DNA of 64,000 nt. Origin: Platerodrilus igneus (Eukaryota; Arthropoda; Insecta; Coleoptera; Lycidae). The position numbers and the translations under genes were made by a program. Shown one piece after another: positions 33,860-46,199 of this stretch. The stretch spans positions 7,652,001 through 7,716,000 of the forward strand of contig JARFIW010001104.1 of assembly GCA_036346225.1 (NCBI GenBank). The letters are read 5' to 3'. The notes beneath the pieces are model-generated. The model did not search any database, had not been told where the DNA came from, and saw only the letters and a program-made list of their open reading frames with translations. Numbering within the stretch: the first letter of the stretch is position 1; each line of letters opens with the position of its first letter.

Positions 33860-35403
33860 CTAACATCCGCTTTAATACCGATATCAATCAAGAAGAAGAA
33901 AGAGCTATTAAAAACTTATGTTTTGAATACCGCGACATATTCCACTGCGAAGGAATACCATTAACATTCACCAACACAGTAAAACATAATATTGAGCTAA
34001 CGGACAATAAGCCAATCTTTACAAAAGCATATAGACTACCTCATGCAAGCCAAGAAGAATCTGACAGACAAGTAGCAGACTTATTAGAACAAGACATAAT
34101 CAAGCACTCCAACTCACCATGGAGCAGCCCCGTGTTAATAGTACCTAAGAAATTAGACGCAACCGGAAAGAGAAAGTACAGAATGGTAATAGACTATAGA
34201 AAGTTAAATGAAAAAACGGCAGATGACAAATATCCACTACCAAATATAACCGAAATTTTAGACAAATTAGGCAAATGCTAATATTTTTCAACGTTAGACC
34301 TAGCATCAGGATACCATCAGGTAGAGATGGAAGAAAAAGATATATCAAAAACAGCCTTCAGCACACCTAGACGACATTACGAGTACAAACGAATGCCATT
34401 TGGATTAAAGAACGCATCCGCTACTTTCCAGAGAGTCATGGACAATATATTAGGAGGAATACACAATGAAAAATGCCTTGTATACCTAGACGACATCATA
34501 GTTTATTCCACATCATTGGTAGAACACATAGAAAGATTGAGAGAAGTATTTGAAAAACTAAGACAAGCACATTTCAAAGTACAATTAGACAAAAGTGAAT
34601 TTTTACAAAAAGAAGTATCATTTTTAGGACATGTAATAACACCCCAAGGAGTAATGCCAAATCCCGACAAAACAAATGCAGTTCTAAATTACCCATTACC
34701 AAAACAAGCAAAGAAATTAAAGGATTTCTAGGACTTAGTGGTTGCTACCGCAAATTCATTAAAGGTTACGCTCAGATAACCAAACCCCTGACAAACTGTT
34801 TAAAAAAGGAAACAAAATTGAACACACCCCGGAATTCATTAAAGCCGTAGACAAAATTAAAAACATATTAACGAATCACCCTGTATTAGAATACCCAGAA
34901 TTTCAAAACCATTTATACTGACGACAGACGCATCGAATGTAGCAATAGGCGCAGTATTGAGCCAAGGAAAAGTAGGTAGCGATAAACCCATCAGCTACGC
35001 ATCCAGAACCCTAAATGAAACCGAACAGAAATATAGCACCATAGAAAAAGAATTATTAGCCATAATTTGGGCAACAAAATATTTCAGACCTTACCTATAC
35101 GAAAGAAAATTTTACATATACACCGATCATAGACCATTAGTATGGCTATGCAAACTGAAAGAACCGAATTCAAAATTACAACGATGGCGAATCAGACTCG
35201 AAGAGTACGATTACGAAATTATATATAAAAAAGGAATTTATAACAACAACGCAGACGCTTTAAGTAGAATCCAACTCAATGCATTAGAAACGGAATTCAT
35301 TGTAGGAAACGTAGACGAAGCAGAAATAAGGGAAGATCCAGACGAGATCGACACGATACATTCGACCCAAAACGAAGAAGCTAAAAAGCGATTAAAATTT
35401 TAA
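33860..35403 (+). pseudogene. pol: Reverse transcriptase/RNase H of pol, broken
   Basis: RT motifs in order: a GKRKYRMVIDYRKLN motif near 34170-34210, [12 protein letters not shown] near 34290 (catalytic Asp A), [14 protein letters not shown] near 34395-34435, and VYLDDIIVY at 34480-34506 (YLDD catalytic pair). An in-frame TAA stop lies at 34279-34281 just before motif A. A frame change near 34720-34735 and another near 34910 precede RNase H, which starts with TTDAS (Asp codon 34927-34929) and runs open through 34957-35403, including [10 protein letters not shown] and NADALSR. Broken in at least three places, so not translatable as one chain. Confidence 0.93.
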
Positions 35404-35417
35404 ACGAAGCAATCGAT

Positions 35418-35726
35418 ATGAAACCCAACCAATTTATAATAACCGAAGTTTTAAATAACCCCAATCCAGTAAAATATACAAAAGTAGATAACAAAAAAAT
35501 ATACCAAATTCAAATAACTAAAAATGACAATGAGGAACAAATAATTGAAATTCTAAAGGAATACACCCCCGAGAAAAAACGATTTTATTTCTATTTCAAC
35601 ACCGAACATTTATACCAAAGATTTTCAGAATTATACGTTAGATTATTCAATAACTCTGGCCCTGAACTCATCAGATGTACTAGAAAATTAATAACATTAG
35701 ACGACCCTGACGAAAAAACGATGTAA
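35418..35726 (+). pseudogene. Pol linker between RNase H and integrase
   Basis: A 102-codon frame following RNase H, in another phase, ending at 35724. It matches in position the spacer between RNase H and integrase of gypsy-group elements; I recognise no specific motif. The integrase zinc-binding part begins just after it. Confidence 0.55.
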
Positions 35727-35727
35727 T

Positions 35728-36782
35728 TAGGAATCAACACGAAGGAAAAACCAACCATCGTGAAATTAACGAAACAATAAAGCAACTTGTAAGACGTTAT
35801 TATTTTAAGGACATGAAGGAATTGACCACAGATTTCATTAACCAATGTGAATTATGTGACAAAGCGAAATACGATAGGAAACCCCCAAAGATACCCTTAA
35901 TGTTAACCAAAACACCCGACAAACCATTTCAGAAACTACGTGCCGATACTCTAGTAGTAGAAGCACAAAACTATCTAACAATTGTAGACGCATTCACAAA
36001 AATAGACCAAGCAATACCAATCACATCCAAAAATAGCATTGACGTGACCCAAGGATTTTTACAATATTTCACATTTTATGGAACACCCGAATCAATAACT
36101 CTAGACAATGGTAGCAAATTTAAAAATGAGACAATACAGAACACTTTAGAACTTCACAAAATAAAAATTCATTTCATAACGGAAAACCACCCTGAATCAA
36201 ACGGACTAATTGAACGACTACATTTAACCCTGTTAGAACAAATTTGATTATTAAGAATAAATTATAAAAAGGAACATATAACCAATTTAATGTCATACGC
36301 ACTAATCGCCTATAATTAATACAATTCATTCATCGACAAATTTTACACCCTTAGAATTAACTTTAGGACATTCAGATTCACGAAATCCCTATGACATACA
36401 CTACAACAAGGAAGTATATCAACAATATGAGAAAGACCACAAAGAAAAACTAAAAATAACTTATGACAAAGTAAAAGATAAATTACAGAACGATAAGGAA
36501 CGTATCACTACAACCCGAAATAAAAATACCGACGCAAATAAATTCTCAATAAGACAAACCGTGCCTGAGAAAAACTTTCAAAGCAAGCGACATAAAACGG
36601 CACCCAGAAATTTAGGACCATTCAAAATTAAGAAAATATCAGATAAAAATATAGCAGTAGTAGACAACGGTAAAATCACAAAGTACATTCATTTGAAAAA
36701 CCTAAGACACCCTGTAACTTCAGATGGACAGTCATCACCCTTACCGTCAACCTCCGCCAAGGTAGAACGGACAACCAAATAA
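35728..36782 (+). pseudogene. Integrase of pol, broken
   Basis: The N-terminal His-His-Cys-Cys zinc-binding region spans about 35735-35862, ending in CELCDKAK (35846-35869). The catalytic core is in the open frame 35813-36247: first Asp in RADTLV (residue 45), second in LDNGSKF (residue 98), Glu in SNGLIERLH (residue 134), a DD35E spacing as in retroviral-type integrases. The frame stops at 36245-36247 (TGA). A stretch with more stops follows to 36560, then an open C-terminal domain at 36561-36782 with GPFKIKKI, the small barrel-like fold typical of this family. All catalytic residues are present but the chain is interrupted. Confidence 0.9.
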
Positions 36783-36832
36783 TAAAAGAAAATATTAAAA
36801 AAACAACCCCCGTATACTACCAATTAAATTAG

Positions 36833-37795
36833 GCAGTATGCAAAACCCAATTAACATTTGCAAAATTAAATACCCTACACTCTAGTATTATTAAACCAAC
36901 CGATTTATTAAAAGAATTAATAAGAATTAGATCACTTATAATTAATAGTAAATTACCTTTTGATGTAACAGAGTCAAACATTCTAATATTTGAAAAGATA
37001 GCTATAGTAAAAGGCTACATTAAGAATAACGAAATAATATTTTTAATAGAAATCCCGATAGTAGAAAGTAACAATTATAATTATTATCATTTATTTGCTT
37101 TTCCAACGAAAATTACTAGCACATACCAAGTAATCATACCCAAAACTAAGTTCCTATCCCTAAATGAACTGAGATATGGTTATACAAACGAAAAATGTAC
37201 TGAAGTAATACCAAACCAATACTTATGTCAATCGATGACGACAACAACCATTCAAGAAGACAGCCCTTGTGAAGTACAACTATTAAAATTCTCAAATCAT
37301 TACGAAAACTGTGAAGCCAAACAAGTGCAAATAAACAACATGAAAATTCAAAAAGTTACAGAAAACAAATGGATAACCATTTTCCCAACAGAAGTAGTAG
37401 CAACCAGCCACTGCAATCAAGATGAAAATAACCAAGCATTAATCGGAAGCAAACTAATTACCCTCAAAGAAGATTGTTATGTGAAATTGAAAGACGAAGT
37501 AATCAGAGTTTATCAAGATCCCATAGCAACAAAGAAACTTGCAAACCTACCAGAACTACAGTTCAAGATAAAACAACAAAAAGACGAAGAAATAGTAAAG
37601 AAACCCATGAAGCTAGAGCATCTAGACTTAGACGACCTTAACCACGTCATGAAATTAGTGGAAAGTTACAAAGAACATTTAAGTGAACTCAAAACGCCAA
37701 AGTTACATTATGATAATATAAGCGTTTGGACAATTGTATCAATCATTTTAATAATTTTTGTAATTATATATGTATCTTACAAAATGTACCTTTGA
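36833..37795 (+). CDS. env: Env-like frame of the errantivirus
   Basis: An uninterrupted frame of about 320 codons after a TAG at 36830-36832, with no ATG until 37235. Gypsy-type env is made from a spliced RNA, so a start codon from an upstream exon is plausible; TTAG at 36829-36832 would serve as an acceptor. The product has scattered cysteines and one strong C-terminal membrane segment in the last ~20 residues (VSIILIIFVIIYVS) with a short cytoplasmic tail. It is shorter than typical errantiviral env proteins, so the N-terminal part may be missing or lie in another phase. No signal peptide was identified. Confidence 0.75.
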   Translation, partial: AVCKTQLTFAKLNTLHSSIIKPTDLLKELIRIRSLIINSKLPFDVTESNILIFEKIAIVKGYIKNNEIIFLIEIPIVESNNYNYYHLFAFPTKITSTYQVIIPKTKFLSLNELRYGYTNEKCTEVIPNQYLCQSMTTTTIQEDSPCEVQLLKFSNHYENCEAKQVQINNMKIQKVTENKWITIFPTEVVATSHCNQDENNQALIGSKLITLKEDCYVKLKDEVIRVYQDPIATKKLANLPELQFKIKQQKDEEIVKKPMKLEHLDLDDLNHVMKLVESYKEHLSELKTPKLHYDNISVWTIVSIILIIFVIIYVSYKMYL

Positions 37796-37945
37796 TATAA
37801 GAATGAAGGAAACAGTTTTAGATTTAAGAAAACAAAGAGAAATAAAGAAACGATAAGTATACCCTTAGAAACAATGAATTTTAAATGAAATTGAATAATG
37901 AATTTTATGTATTTAAAAATTAAGTAAAACCTTAATTTTTCATTT

Positions 37946-37956
37946 ACGGTGGGAGA
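37946..37956 (+). promoter_or_regulatory. Polypurine tract
   Basis: ACGGTGGGAGA immediately precedes the 3' LTR; the purine-rich GGTGGGAGA would prime plus-strand synthesis. Confidence 0.7.
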
Positions 37957-38496
37957 AGTTATGTATCCCCCAATTATCTATATGTATTGAATATATTGAA
38001 TCTTATAGGAATTATTAGAAATTGTTAAATAAAGTATAAGTTCATTGCAACATTGTAATACAAGGATAACCCAGAGAGGTTATCGACAGTTCATGAGAAC
38101 GGACATGCAACTTTGCATCCGTGAGGGCAGTGATACTGCAGGTGGCAGGTCGCAGGCGGTTAACATACCGCAATTACTTAGAATTAAGATTGTTACATTG
38201 TAATAAAGTGTACAATTAAGAGAAACGCAGACATGAGATCTGCAAGTTCCCACAGCTGTGTGAGGGGCAGGTTATTATAAAAAGCCCGGGAGCTGAAGGC
38301 CCGGCAGTCAGTCTTCCAACTCCATACTTCGTTGTTCAAGCTACTCACCTTGTACAATTATTATTTTTTGATTAAAGTTATTATGTTATAAGTTATTCAA
38401 AATTCCATTGTAATTTCTGTTTCAATTTAAAATAAATTTGTTAAGTCTTCGGAATTGTTTTTAAAAAACACCGCTCCAAAGGCCCGAACCTTAACT
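37957..38496 (+). repeat. 3' LTR
   Basis: 540 nt, near-identical to the 5' LTR (about a dozen differences, including one single-base gap near the 38350 region). TATA box near 38276, initiator at 38308-38312, AATAAA at 38431-38436, giving the polyadenylation site for the genomic RNA. Confidence 0.95.
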
Positions 38497-38510
38497 CGCA
38501 TAGCCATTAA

Positions 38511-38675
38511 TAAGCCAAAAACTTTCCGTGTTGATCAAACATGTTTGTGTTAACTAAAAACTTCGAATGTTGACTGAAGATCTCCGTGTTAATTAAAATT
38601 TTCAGTGTTAACTAGGAACTTCCGTGTTGACTAAAAACTTCTGTGTTAACTAACAATTTTTGTGTTGCGCTAAAG
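38511..38675 (+). repeat. Minisatellite, ~20-nt unit
   Basis: About eight units of the type AAAAACTTCCGTGTTGACT, alternating TGTTGACT and TGTTAACT endings, start 15 nt after the provirus. Units vary at one to four positions. It belongs to the flanking DNA, not to the LTR. Confidence 0.85.
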
Positions 38676-41600
38676 GAAACCAATTAAAATTAGTTTTAAT
38701 CATACAAAAGCAGAAAATGCAAACCACGATGAACTAACTCATTTAGATCGATTTACTGCATAACTGAAATGCGAGTCGCAACTCACCCTTCAATAGTAAC
38801 CTCTGCATCTTATTACAAGAACGGTAAAGGGTCGACTGTCGTAGTCCGTGAACAAACGGGGCCTCAACACTTGAGTACTCAAAACAACAGGTGCGCATAA
38901 TCGCTCTAAATTACATCTCCTTGAAGATAATTTATGGAATTTCTAACAAGCACGTACGACTTGTAACATAATGTTAAACACAAAACTGGAGTACTTTTAA
39001 CGATAGTTTTGTTTACTACATAATTAGAATAAAAGGACTATAAATAAAGTGCTTCAAAATTATGATTTATTTTGAATTTATTATGAATTATATTAAATTA
39101 AAAAGGGAATCTAAAATTTTTTGTAACACAATACAGGATTTATATGCGTTATTGCAGGAGAGGAAAACAAAACGTTACAACAGATATAGGTGCGAGATAG
39201 CCAGGATCCACTCGTTATTCTACAATTTATAATAAAATTTTGTTCTTTACTCAAAGCTATTTTTTTTATTTGTATAGTTATTGTACAAATGTTCTAAATT
39301 GTTGTAATTTATGTTACCAACCAACAAATAAATACCCATATTGGTAGCATAACACACATAGGGTTAATCTTGCTTCATAATACACATATACAATTTATTC
39401 TGAGGAATAAGCTATCTCTCGGTTACATATTCCAAACATTTATCTAGAAGGCCCTAAGTGCAGTTTATAATTAGGTTGTAGTACATCACACTACCATAGC
39501 ACTTATTATATGGTTCTACTTATGCTTCTTTTAACAACATAACTGTAACAATCTACCAATGCGTGACTCTTGCCATTGTAACACTATCACACCTCCATTT
39601 AACTAAATATACGGTTTTCTCGAGTTTGTTAACATTAGGTGATACACCGTTAATTGTTTAATTGCAATTTAATGTTAGGTTGCATTGCAACGAATATTAT
39701 GCAATGCTATTATTCAATACGGTTTACGTAAATTATCGTTCTAGACAAATGACACACCTACACATCTTGCAGAAGATACTGTTATTTCATCGATTGAATA
39801 TAATTTTATACATAATTGCTGTAGAAAGTTTTTGAACCATACTATTGAGATTTCGAAGTCTAAATGTATTCGCTGTTTTGACAATTTATAAAGGGTTCTT
39901 GTTTGTTAATGGTCTTCTGATGAATGCATTAAACGTTTGAATTAGCAATTGAACCAACTGTTTTCTCCAGTGCTTTATGATCCTAATCTAGCTTCTAAAA
40001 TCATAGACTAAGTAATATAAATATTCAATTCAATTCAACCCTTATAAAAGAAGAAAGACGTCAGATTCAAATAGATGGCGTCACTGAATACAAGTACTGC
40101 CATGAAAATTAAAGGTCATTGAAACGCGAGTGCGATATTTAAGCAAACATTAGGTAATAGGAAAGAATTTATTACTTTCAGTTGGTTAAATGTGCGCTAT
40201 CACGCAAGCAGTTGAAAAAGCTTATAAAAGTTTTGGTAGTTTGCAATAATAACGAGGTTATTTCAATGAAAAATTAAATTATGATCCAGAAATAAACAGA
40301 AAAGCGTCCACTATATTACATACAAACGTTAATAACGATCAGGACTTTAGACTCTTCGTATTAAATTCAGAAAACATAGATATACCTCGGTAAATAACCG
40401 GCGTGAAAAGGTTTATTTGTACGCATTCACACGAGTTAAAAAACAAATTATTAAATCATGTAATTGGATCGACACACCCTACAACTCCAATAGTAATAAA
40501 ATCCGCCATAGAAATTAATGCGTTAAATCTAAACCATGAGAGGAATTAAGAACTCACGGGAATTTAAAGAAACCACTACTATGGTAGATTTCTTTCAATA
40601 TTCATACAGCCATAAAAGATATATTACAAATGTAAACAAATGACCGATCACATAATAGTACTACATTTACCTCGAAAATCGGGCAGTTAAATGCACTATC
40701 CGTGAGAACGAAATATAACCCACGGATAATAAAAAATAGTAGCTTACAATTTTTCATTTTCAGTTACAGGGCTTCGAATTCAATAGACACGCAACTAGTT
40801 GATTATACGATAACTAAGGACGATATTAAACCCCGGGATTGTGAGTAAACAGGTTCGCAAACGCGAGTGAAAACATGGAATTAAAAATTTCCTCACAGAT
40901 GAACGTGCCATGCGTTGACCTTCATTCAACGCTGGAGCATTTAATTACTTGTAACCATTTTTTTGCACTAAAAGGTCGTTTGGGGTTTTGTAAATGACTA
41001 ACAAAACCTGCAGGTTATTGAATTTTTGTTTTGCTTTTCACCTGCTATACATTGTATGCTGTTGCAATAATATGAATGAGTAAAACTTATTATTAAGAAG
41101 ACCTTTTACGTTGGTGCACGCTTATTTAAAACGTATTGTAAACATGGAAACGCACCTCAATTGTATTCGCATAATTCATATGTACAAGCTAATTTGGTTG
41201 GATGTCTATACTTAATAAATTTAAATTGTGCGTTTTTTTAGGTACACACATATTTGGTTAAGTAAGGGTAGATCTTAGTTTTTGTTTTGTTTATTATTTA
41301 CTATGATGTTTATGTTTGGGGTTAGGTGAATAAGACTTGGGGTTTTTGTTATTATTTGTGTTTGTTTTAAATTAGTAGAAGGACAAAACCGTGTAGAACG
41401 TGTAGACAAAGCTACATCAACCTCTACTACAGTACGAACAGTTTCGAGGTTGCATTCCTGCTAAAAGTTCGTCTAACTAACCAAAATTTAATACATTATT
41501 TTCTCACTATCTATTGTTTCTATAAGTAATTTGCTGGCGTTACAAACAATGAAGAATTTATTGTATACGTTAAAGAATACCCTGTCCTGTTGAAGATGCT

Positions 41601-44600
41601 AGGTATAGCAATCAATTAATAAGAAAAATGTCTGGGAAAAAATTGGGGCAAAAATGCAATGCAAAAGTAAGTATTTTTCATTGAAACCGTTGATCTCTTC
41701 GATTCGCCGCGCTTCTCTTATCTTCTCTTCCCTTCAAGGTGCAAGCACCTTATTAGGATTATCTGATCTATAGCGATGATCAACAACAAGCAAAATCAGT
41801 AAAAGAAGAAGTAAATGGGAATAAGAGGTGGAACGGGTACGTGTTCCGAGAAGAAAACAAAAAAATAGTTGAGCATGTGTGAGTGTATGTGTGCGTGCGC
41901 GTACGTACATGCGTGCGTGAGGGCGTGCAAGTGCGTATGTAGATGTATTTGTAATATAGAGAGCGTGTTGAACCACTTTAGTCGCTTCTGATTCGAATCT
42001 TCTCGGGAAGCTCTAACTGCTGTAATATTAAACTAGATAATGGTTTTCAATTAAAAAAACCGGTTGCGATTACCGTGGTACCAGAGTAACGATTTGGATT
42101 TGAACTAGTTCTCGCGGACGCAAACAACTCAAATTCGGAAATATTACGGACTCTTCAACTCTTTCCAGAAAATTATGTACCATGAGTGTATTAGGGTCAC
42201 CAGAAAATGTTTACTTCCATTTTGACACAGATATTGATTTTAAATTTGAAGTACGAGAAAGAGCACGTAACGTTGTATTCAAATCAGTTGTGGCTAAAGA
42301 TACTTCATCGTCGGAATGAGGTTGTTGAAATCAAAGATTACTAAAATTTTCGAAATCTCTAGAAGAGCGTGAATCCGAAGTGTCCATCAAAGTAAAGACT
42401 TGTGTTCGAAGATCAGTACGTAGTTTCTCTTGTTTGGATGAAAAAGTATCTCCTACGAGAAGGTTAAATGAACCACACGAGAACGAATAGTAGCCACAGG
42501 AGGATCGAATTTCTGTAAATCGCATTGCAATTCGACCACTCTTCCAAAGAGAATGGCGGTTGGTCATCGGGTTTAAGATCAGAAGCAGTAACAAAAATCT
42601 CGCTAGATAATTCCATTCTTAACATCGACGGTAAGCATGTTTTCTCCGTGGTTCGCGTGTGAATACTAAGCTCAAGGTTTTCAAATCGATTCCCGACACG
42701 GAGCGCTTAAAAAATGTTAGGCAAGCATTTGAAATAATAAAAAGGAAAGGAAAGAAACGTAAAACCGAAAAGTTGTACCAGAATAGAGTAGGTAGAAATA
42801 CACAAGAAATAGGGCGCCAGAGCGTTCAATTTTTTCCTAGTGAAAAAACTAAGATTACCAGCGAAAACACACATCTGGTAATCTAAAATGAAACGAATAA
42901 ATATGAAGAATTTCTATACCACGAAAAGGAATTCAAAATTAAGTATCCAGACGAAAGGGTGAGTAAGGAAATCGAGGTATCTACGTTGGACACCAAAATT
43001 TAGGTCACGGTAATCCTCGCAAAACTGAAAACTTGACAACTGCGCAAATCACTGGTACACAAAATAAGAAAAAAAAGATGCAATGACTAACAGCAGTCGT
43101 TGATTCGGGGGGAGAGAATGATTATTCATTCATAAACAACAATTCGCTCAACCGAAAAGAAAATTTATAAAATAATGGCAGAACATTAGTCTGCAGAACC
43201 AAAGAATAAATCGGGTAATAGAAAATTACAATAACAAAAAAATAATTTAATGGTAAATAAAGAATAATATTTAAAAAATTAGAAAATGAACATAACATGT
43301 TTTAATTATTTTTCCTCACAAAGCCTGACCACCTGTATTTTCACCTAGCTTGATTGTAATTTTTATTATATTGTAACGTATTTTTTTTCGTAGTTACACT
43401 TCGTTCATTAATATAAAATAAAACAGCAATAATATAAAAATATAATTTGTAAAATTCCGTACAATAAAAATACTACATAAAATTTATAATATCATATAGA
43501 CTCCTTTACCTTTGAGATCTAAGATTCGTTGCTAAGCTTCGTCGAGTTGTCAATTTGATCACTTTGCTATCAACATTTTAAGAGACAAGCTGCGATAAGC
43601 GGCGTAGTAAAGTCAAGATGGTCGTGTCTAAACACGTGGCCTGTAACACAGCCCGAAAAAGAAATAGAAATGATTGAATCTTGGTGCCTGGAGGTTGTTT
43701 CCTAGCGGCTTTAGCGTGATGGTATTCTTTTGTATGTTCCACCTAGAGCAGTTCAGTTGATCCCTGCAGGCCTAAGGAGATGGAAGCTCACCTTCATCAT
43801 TAATACAGTTGGTATAAATTATTTAAATAAATTTTATTAATATTTTCCCCTTAGTGCAATATCAAATAATGCAATATCACGTAACGACATGATATGAGAA
43901 TATCATATACAATTTCCTATAAGTTTATCATATTAGTAATATGAAAGAATTAATTTCAAGAAAATTTAGTTTGGTTTTGGAGTATTAAATTTTATATGAT
44001 GTAAAATCAAGCAGATGTTAGTTTCGTTAAATTCTGGTTTTATTCAGAAGAGTTCTCGCAATTCCAGCAATAATTTCGTAAATATTCACGTGACTTCTAT
44101 TTGTGCGTCGCAGAATGCAGATGTTCATGAAATTTCCGACAGCTGAGGTTATAGTCCGATTTCTTTTGTTCACAGCAGTATCTCCACACGTGAGTGTTTT
44201 TAGCATTTAATCACTTTCAATATTAGTTAAATTGCAATAAGAAAATATTAGATTGAACTTTAGTCACGTAAAAATCGTTTAAGGAAAGAAAGAATTACGT
44301 AACAAATTTATTGCTTGTCAGAATGATTGCACATACAGATGACGTTAACTAAGCTAAAAAGTTGTTAGTGACATATTATGTCAGATATAAAAAACATATA
44401 TTCAGCTGTCCAATTTAGACCTCACATGTCATGTTACGCTAATTTAAAAATATGTTTAATTATTTTGAGGTCATGTACTTTGATTTTTAATCAACATGAG
44501 GAATTCTTTTAATAACAATTAAGTAAAAGTAACTTTAGATGGATACATGCTATTTTATCTGAACTTAGATAATTAAATTTCATTGTTAAAGTCGAAGTAG

Positions 44601-46199
44601 TGCTACTATGACTTGAAGAATATGTAATATGAATAATTAAGAGAACTCAAACCTTACATAAAAATTATTAAGAAAGATTCATTCAGAGATCTTTATGTTA
44701 TTGAATACAAATCCTTATTAGTATATTTCTGTTCTATAAAAATTATTAGTTGAAAATATTACAGTAAAACGAATCAAGAAATTTAATCAAATAGGATCTA
44801 TTTTTTGCATGACTTTTTTATTATTTAAAATACAAGTAAAATTTACAAGTTATCCCTGATCAGAAATTGTGTGTAATGATTACAAATACCCTGGGTGTAT
44901 ACTTTTGAAACTTAAATTCTATTATCTTATTTTAGGTAAATATTTTGAAGGACACAAACGGTGTCCATGTTGTACATTTGTTTGTTCACAGGTCAAGTCG
45001 AGACATCTGTATGACATCTGGTGTTTGAGATTTTGGTAAGTGTTTTAAAGAGTGAAATTCAGGTTTTATGGCTATGTCAGTGGTGTTGATATAAGGTTTC
45101 CGCATTCCCCTAATACAAGCACAGTTAATTTTTGTAGGTTGTTGTATTGAAAAATACGGTGGCGCTCATTATTCATATTTTTGGTCATTTGACAACCCAT
45201 GACCCCAGCTCATGATCTACCCAGAGCTAACACTCTACTAGCCGTTTATGTCTAAAGAGTTTTTCTTTTCCTCAAGCGGTTTTCCATCCAACTCTACCTT
45301 GGACTTTCATCGTTAATAAGAAATTCTCGACCTTTTGATATCAGGTAAGGGTTTAGGATATATAAAGGTGCAATTTGTTATCTGATGTTCACGAGGGTAT
45401 AAAAACAAAATAAATTTTTTGTTAACAATATTGTATTTTAAATGTATATGTTTTTATGTTTTTGTACCGTCTGAGCGTGGATCTTGATAATTAGAAACCG
45501 AAACATGTCGCAAGTTTTTTGGTGATTCAGTATATTCATTCATGGGGAGATTCTAAGTTTTTATTTTATAACATGGGACAAACACATATGAGCGGGACAT
45601 TAGCAAGTTTTTCAAAATATGAACTAGCAACTTGGTCGAAGATTTTTATTAGACACATGCCATTGTTATCTTTATATTTCATAATTTCTACATTATTTTT
45701 GGAAAACTCTCTTTACATGTAACGTAAATGTACAAATGCCTGATACTGCTCTAGAAGCTGATACTCTTTACAGTTATTGCTTTATAATAATAAGAATTTT
45801 AAACAGTTTACTGTTTTTAATAATACTGTGGCGGCATTTGTGCATAGTTTTGTACACAACAACCTATTTTCCCTGGGATAATAATGGAAACTATACTTAT
45901 GACAATCAGTTATTCCTAAGTGTTCGTGGCTGATGTGTGCTATCTGTCAATTCCTTAGCAATTTAGTTAAGAACTGCACAATATTCCTCAGTTCAACAGT
46001 ATTTGTATTTAGTGGTAAATATATTTGATAAATAGTGTTTCTCTAGTGTTTCTCTAGTATTTCTGTTATATTTAGCAAGTGTCAGGTACTTGAACAATAA
46101 CTAGAGCAAACAATTTATTTTATGCTCTTCTAAAAGCTGACCCTAGGCTTACAGCATGCACTTCTTCTACATTTTCTTATATTGCTTTTTCTAGGATTT
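38676..46199. other. Long stretch without supported gene
   Basis: About 7.5 kb of AT-rich DNA. Items seen: a GT/GC-rich run of purine-pyrimidine alternation at 41880-41945, a decayed SINE at 42645-42735, and open frames at 42331-42594 (-) and 42659-42886 (+) that resemble nothing I know. 42180-42600 has a somewhat coding-like composition on both strands but with stops. Nothing supportable at 38700-41700 or 43000-46150. Confidence 0.45.
42645..42735 (+). mobile_element. Decayed tRNA-derived SINE fragment
   Basis: CTCCGTGGTTCGCGTGTGA, then GATTCCCGACACGGAGCG and AAAAAATGTTAGGCAAGCAT follow the order of the SINE head and start of body (compare 56100-56195). Small indels have damaged the A and B boxes. 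Confidence 0.65.

Larger units (their letters stand above)
29427..38496 (+). mobile_element. Errantivirus-like Ty3/gypsy provirus
   Basis: A 9.07-kb LTR retroelement of the gypsy/17.6/297 type: two ~540-nt LTRs beginning AGTTA and ending TAACT, a tRNA-Ser-type primer site, long leader, gag, protease, RT/RNase H, integrase and an env-like frame, then a purine tract. Flanks are CGTA (29423-29426) and CGCA (38497-38500), a 4-nt target duplication with one change; the reconstructed target alternates purine and pyrimidine, as errantiviruses prefer. The LTRs differ at about a dozen sites by eye (~98% identical), so insertion is fairly recent, yet the coding region has several stops and shifts. Confidence 0.95.

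Noticed and set aside
41880..41945. Regulatory Z-DNA-forming element
   Set aside because: The run alternates purine and pyrimidine only imperfectly and nothing nearby is a gene; reported only as simple sequence.
42331..42886. Genes at 42.3-42.9 kb
   Set aside because: Short frames on both strands without recognisable domains; the + strand frame overlaps the decayed SINE.
45519..45933. Small membrane-protein genes
   Set aside because: Two short hydrophobic frames in AT-rich DNA, as expected by chance from A/T-rich codons; no motif.
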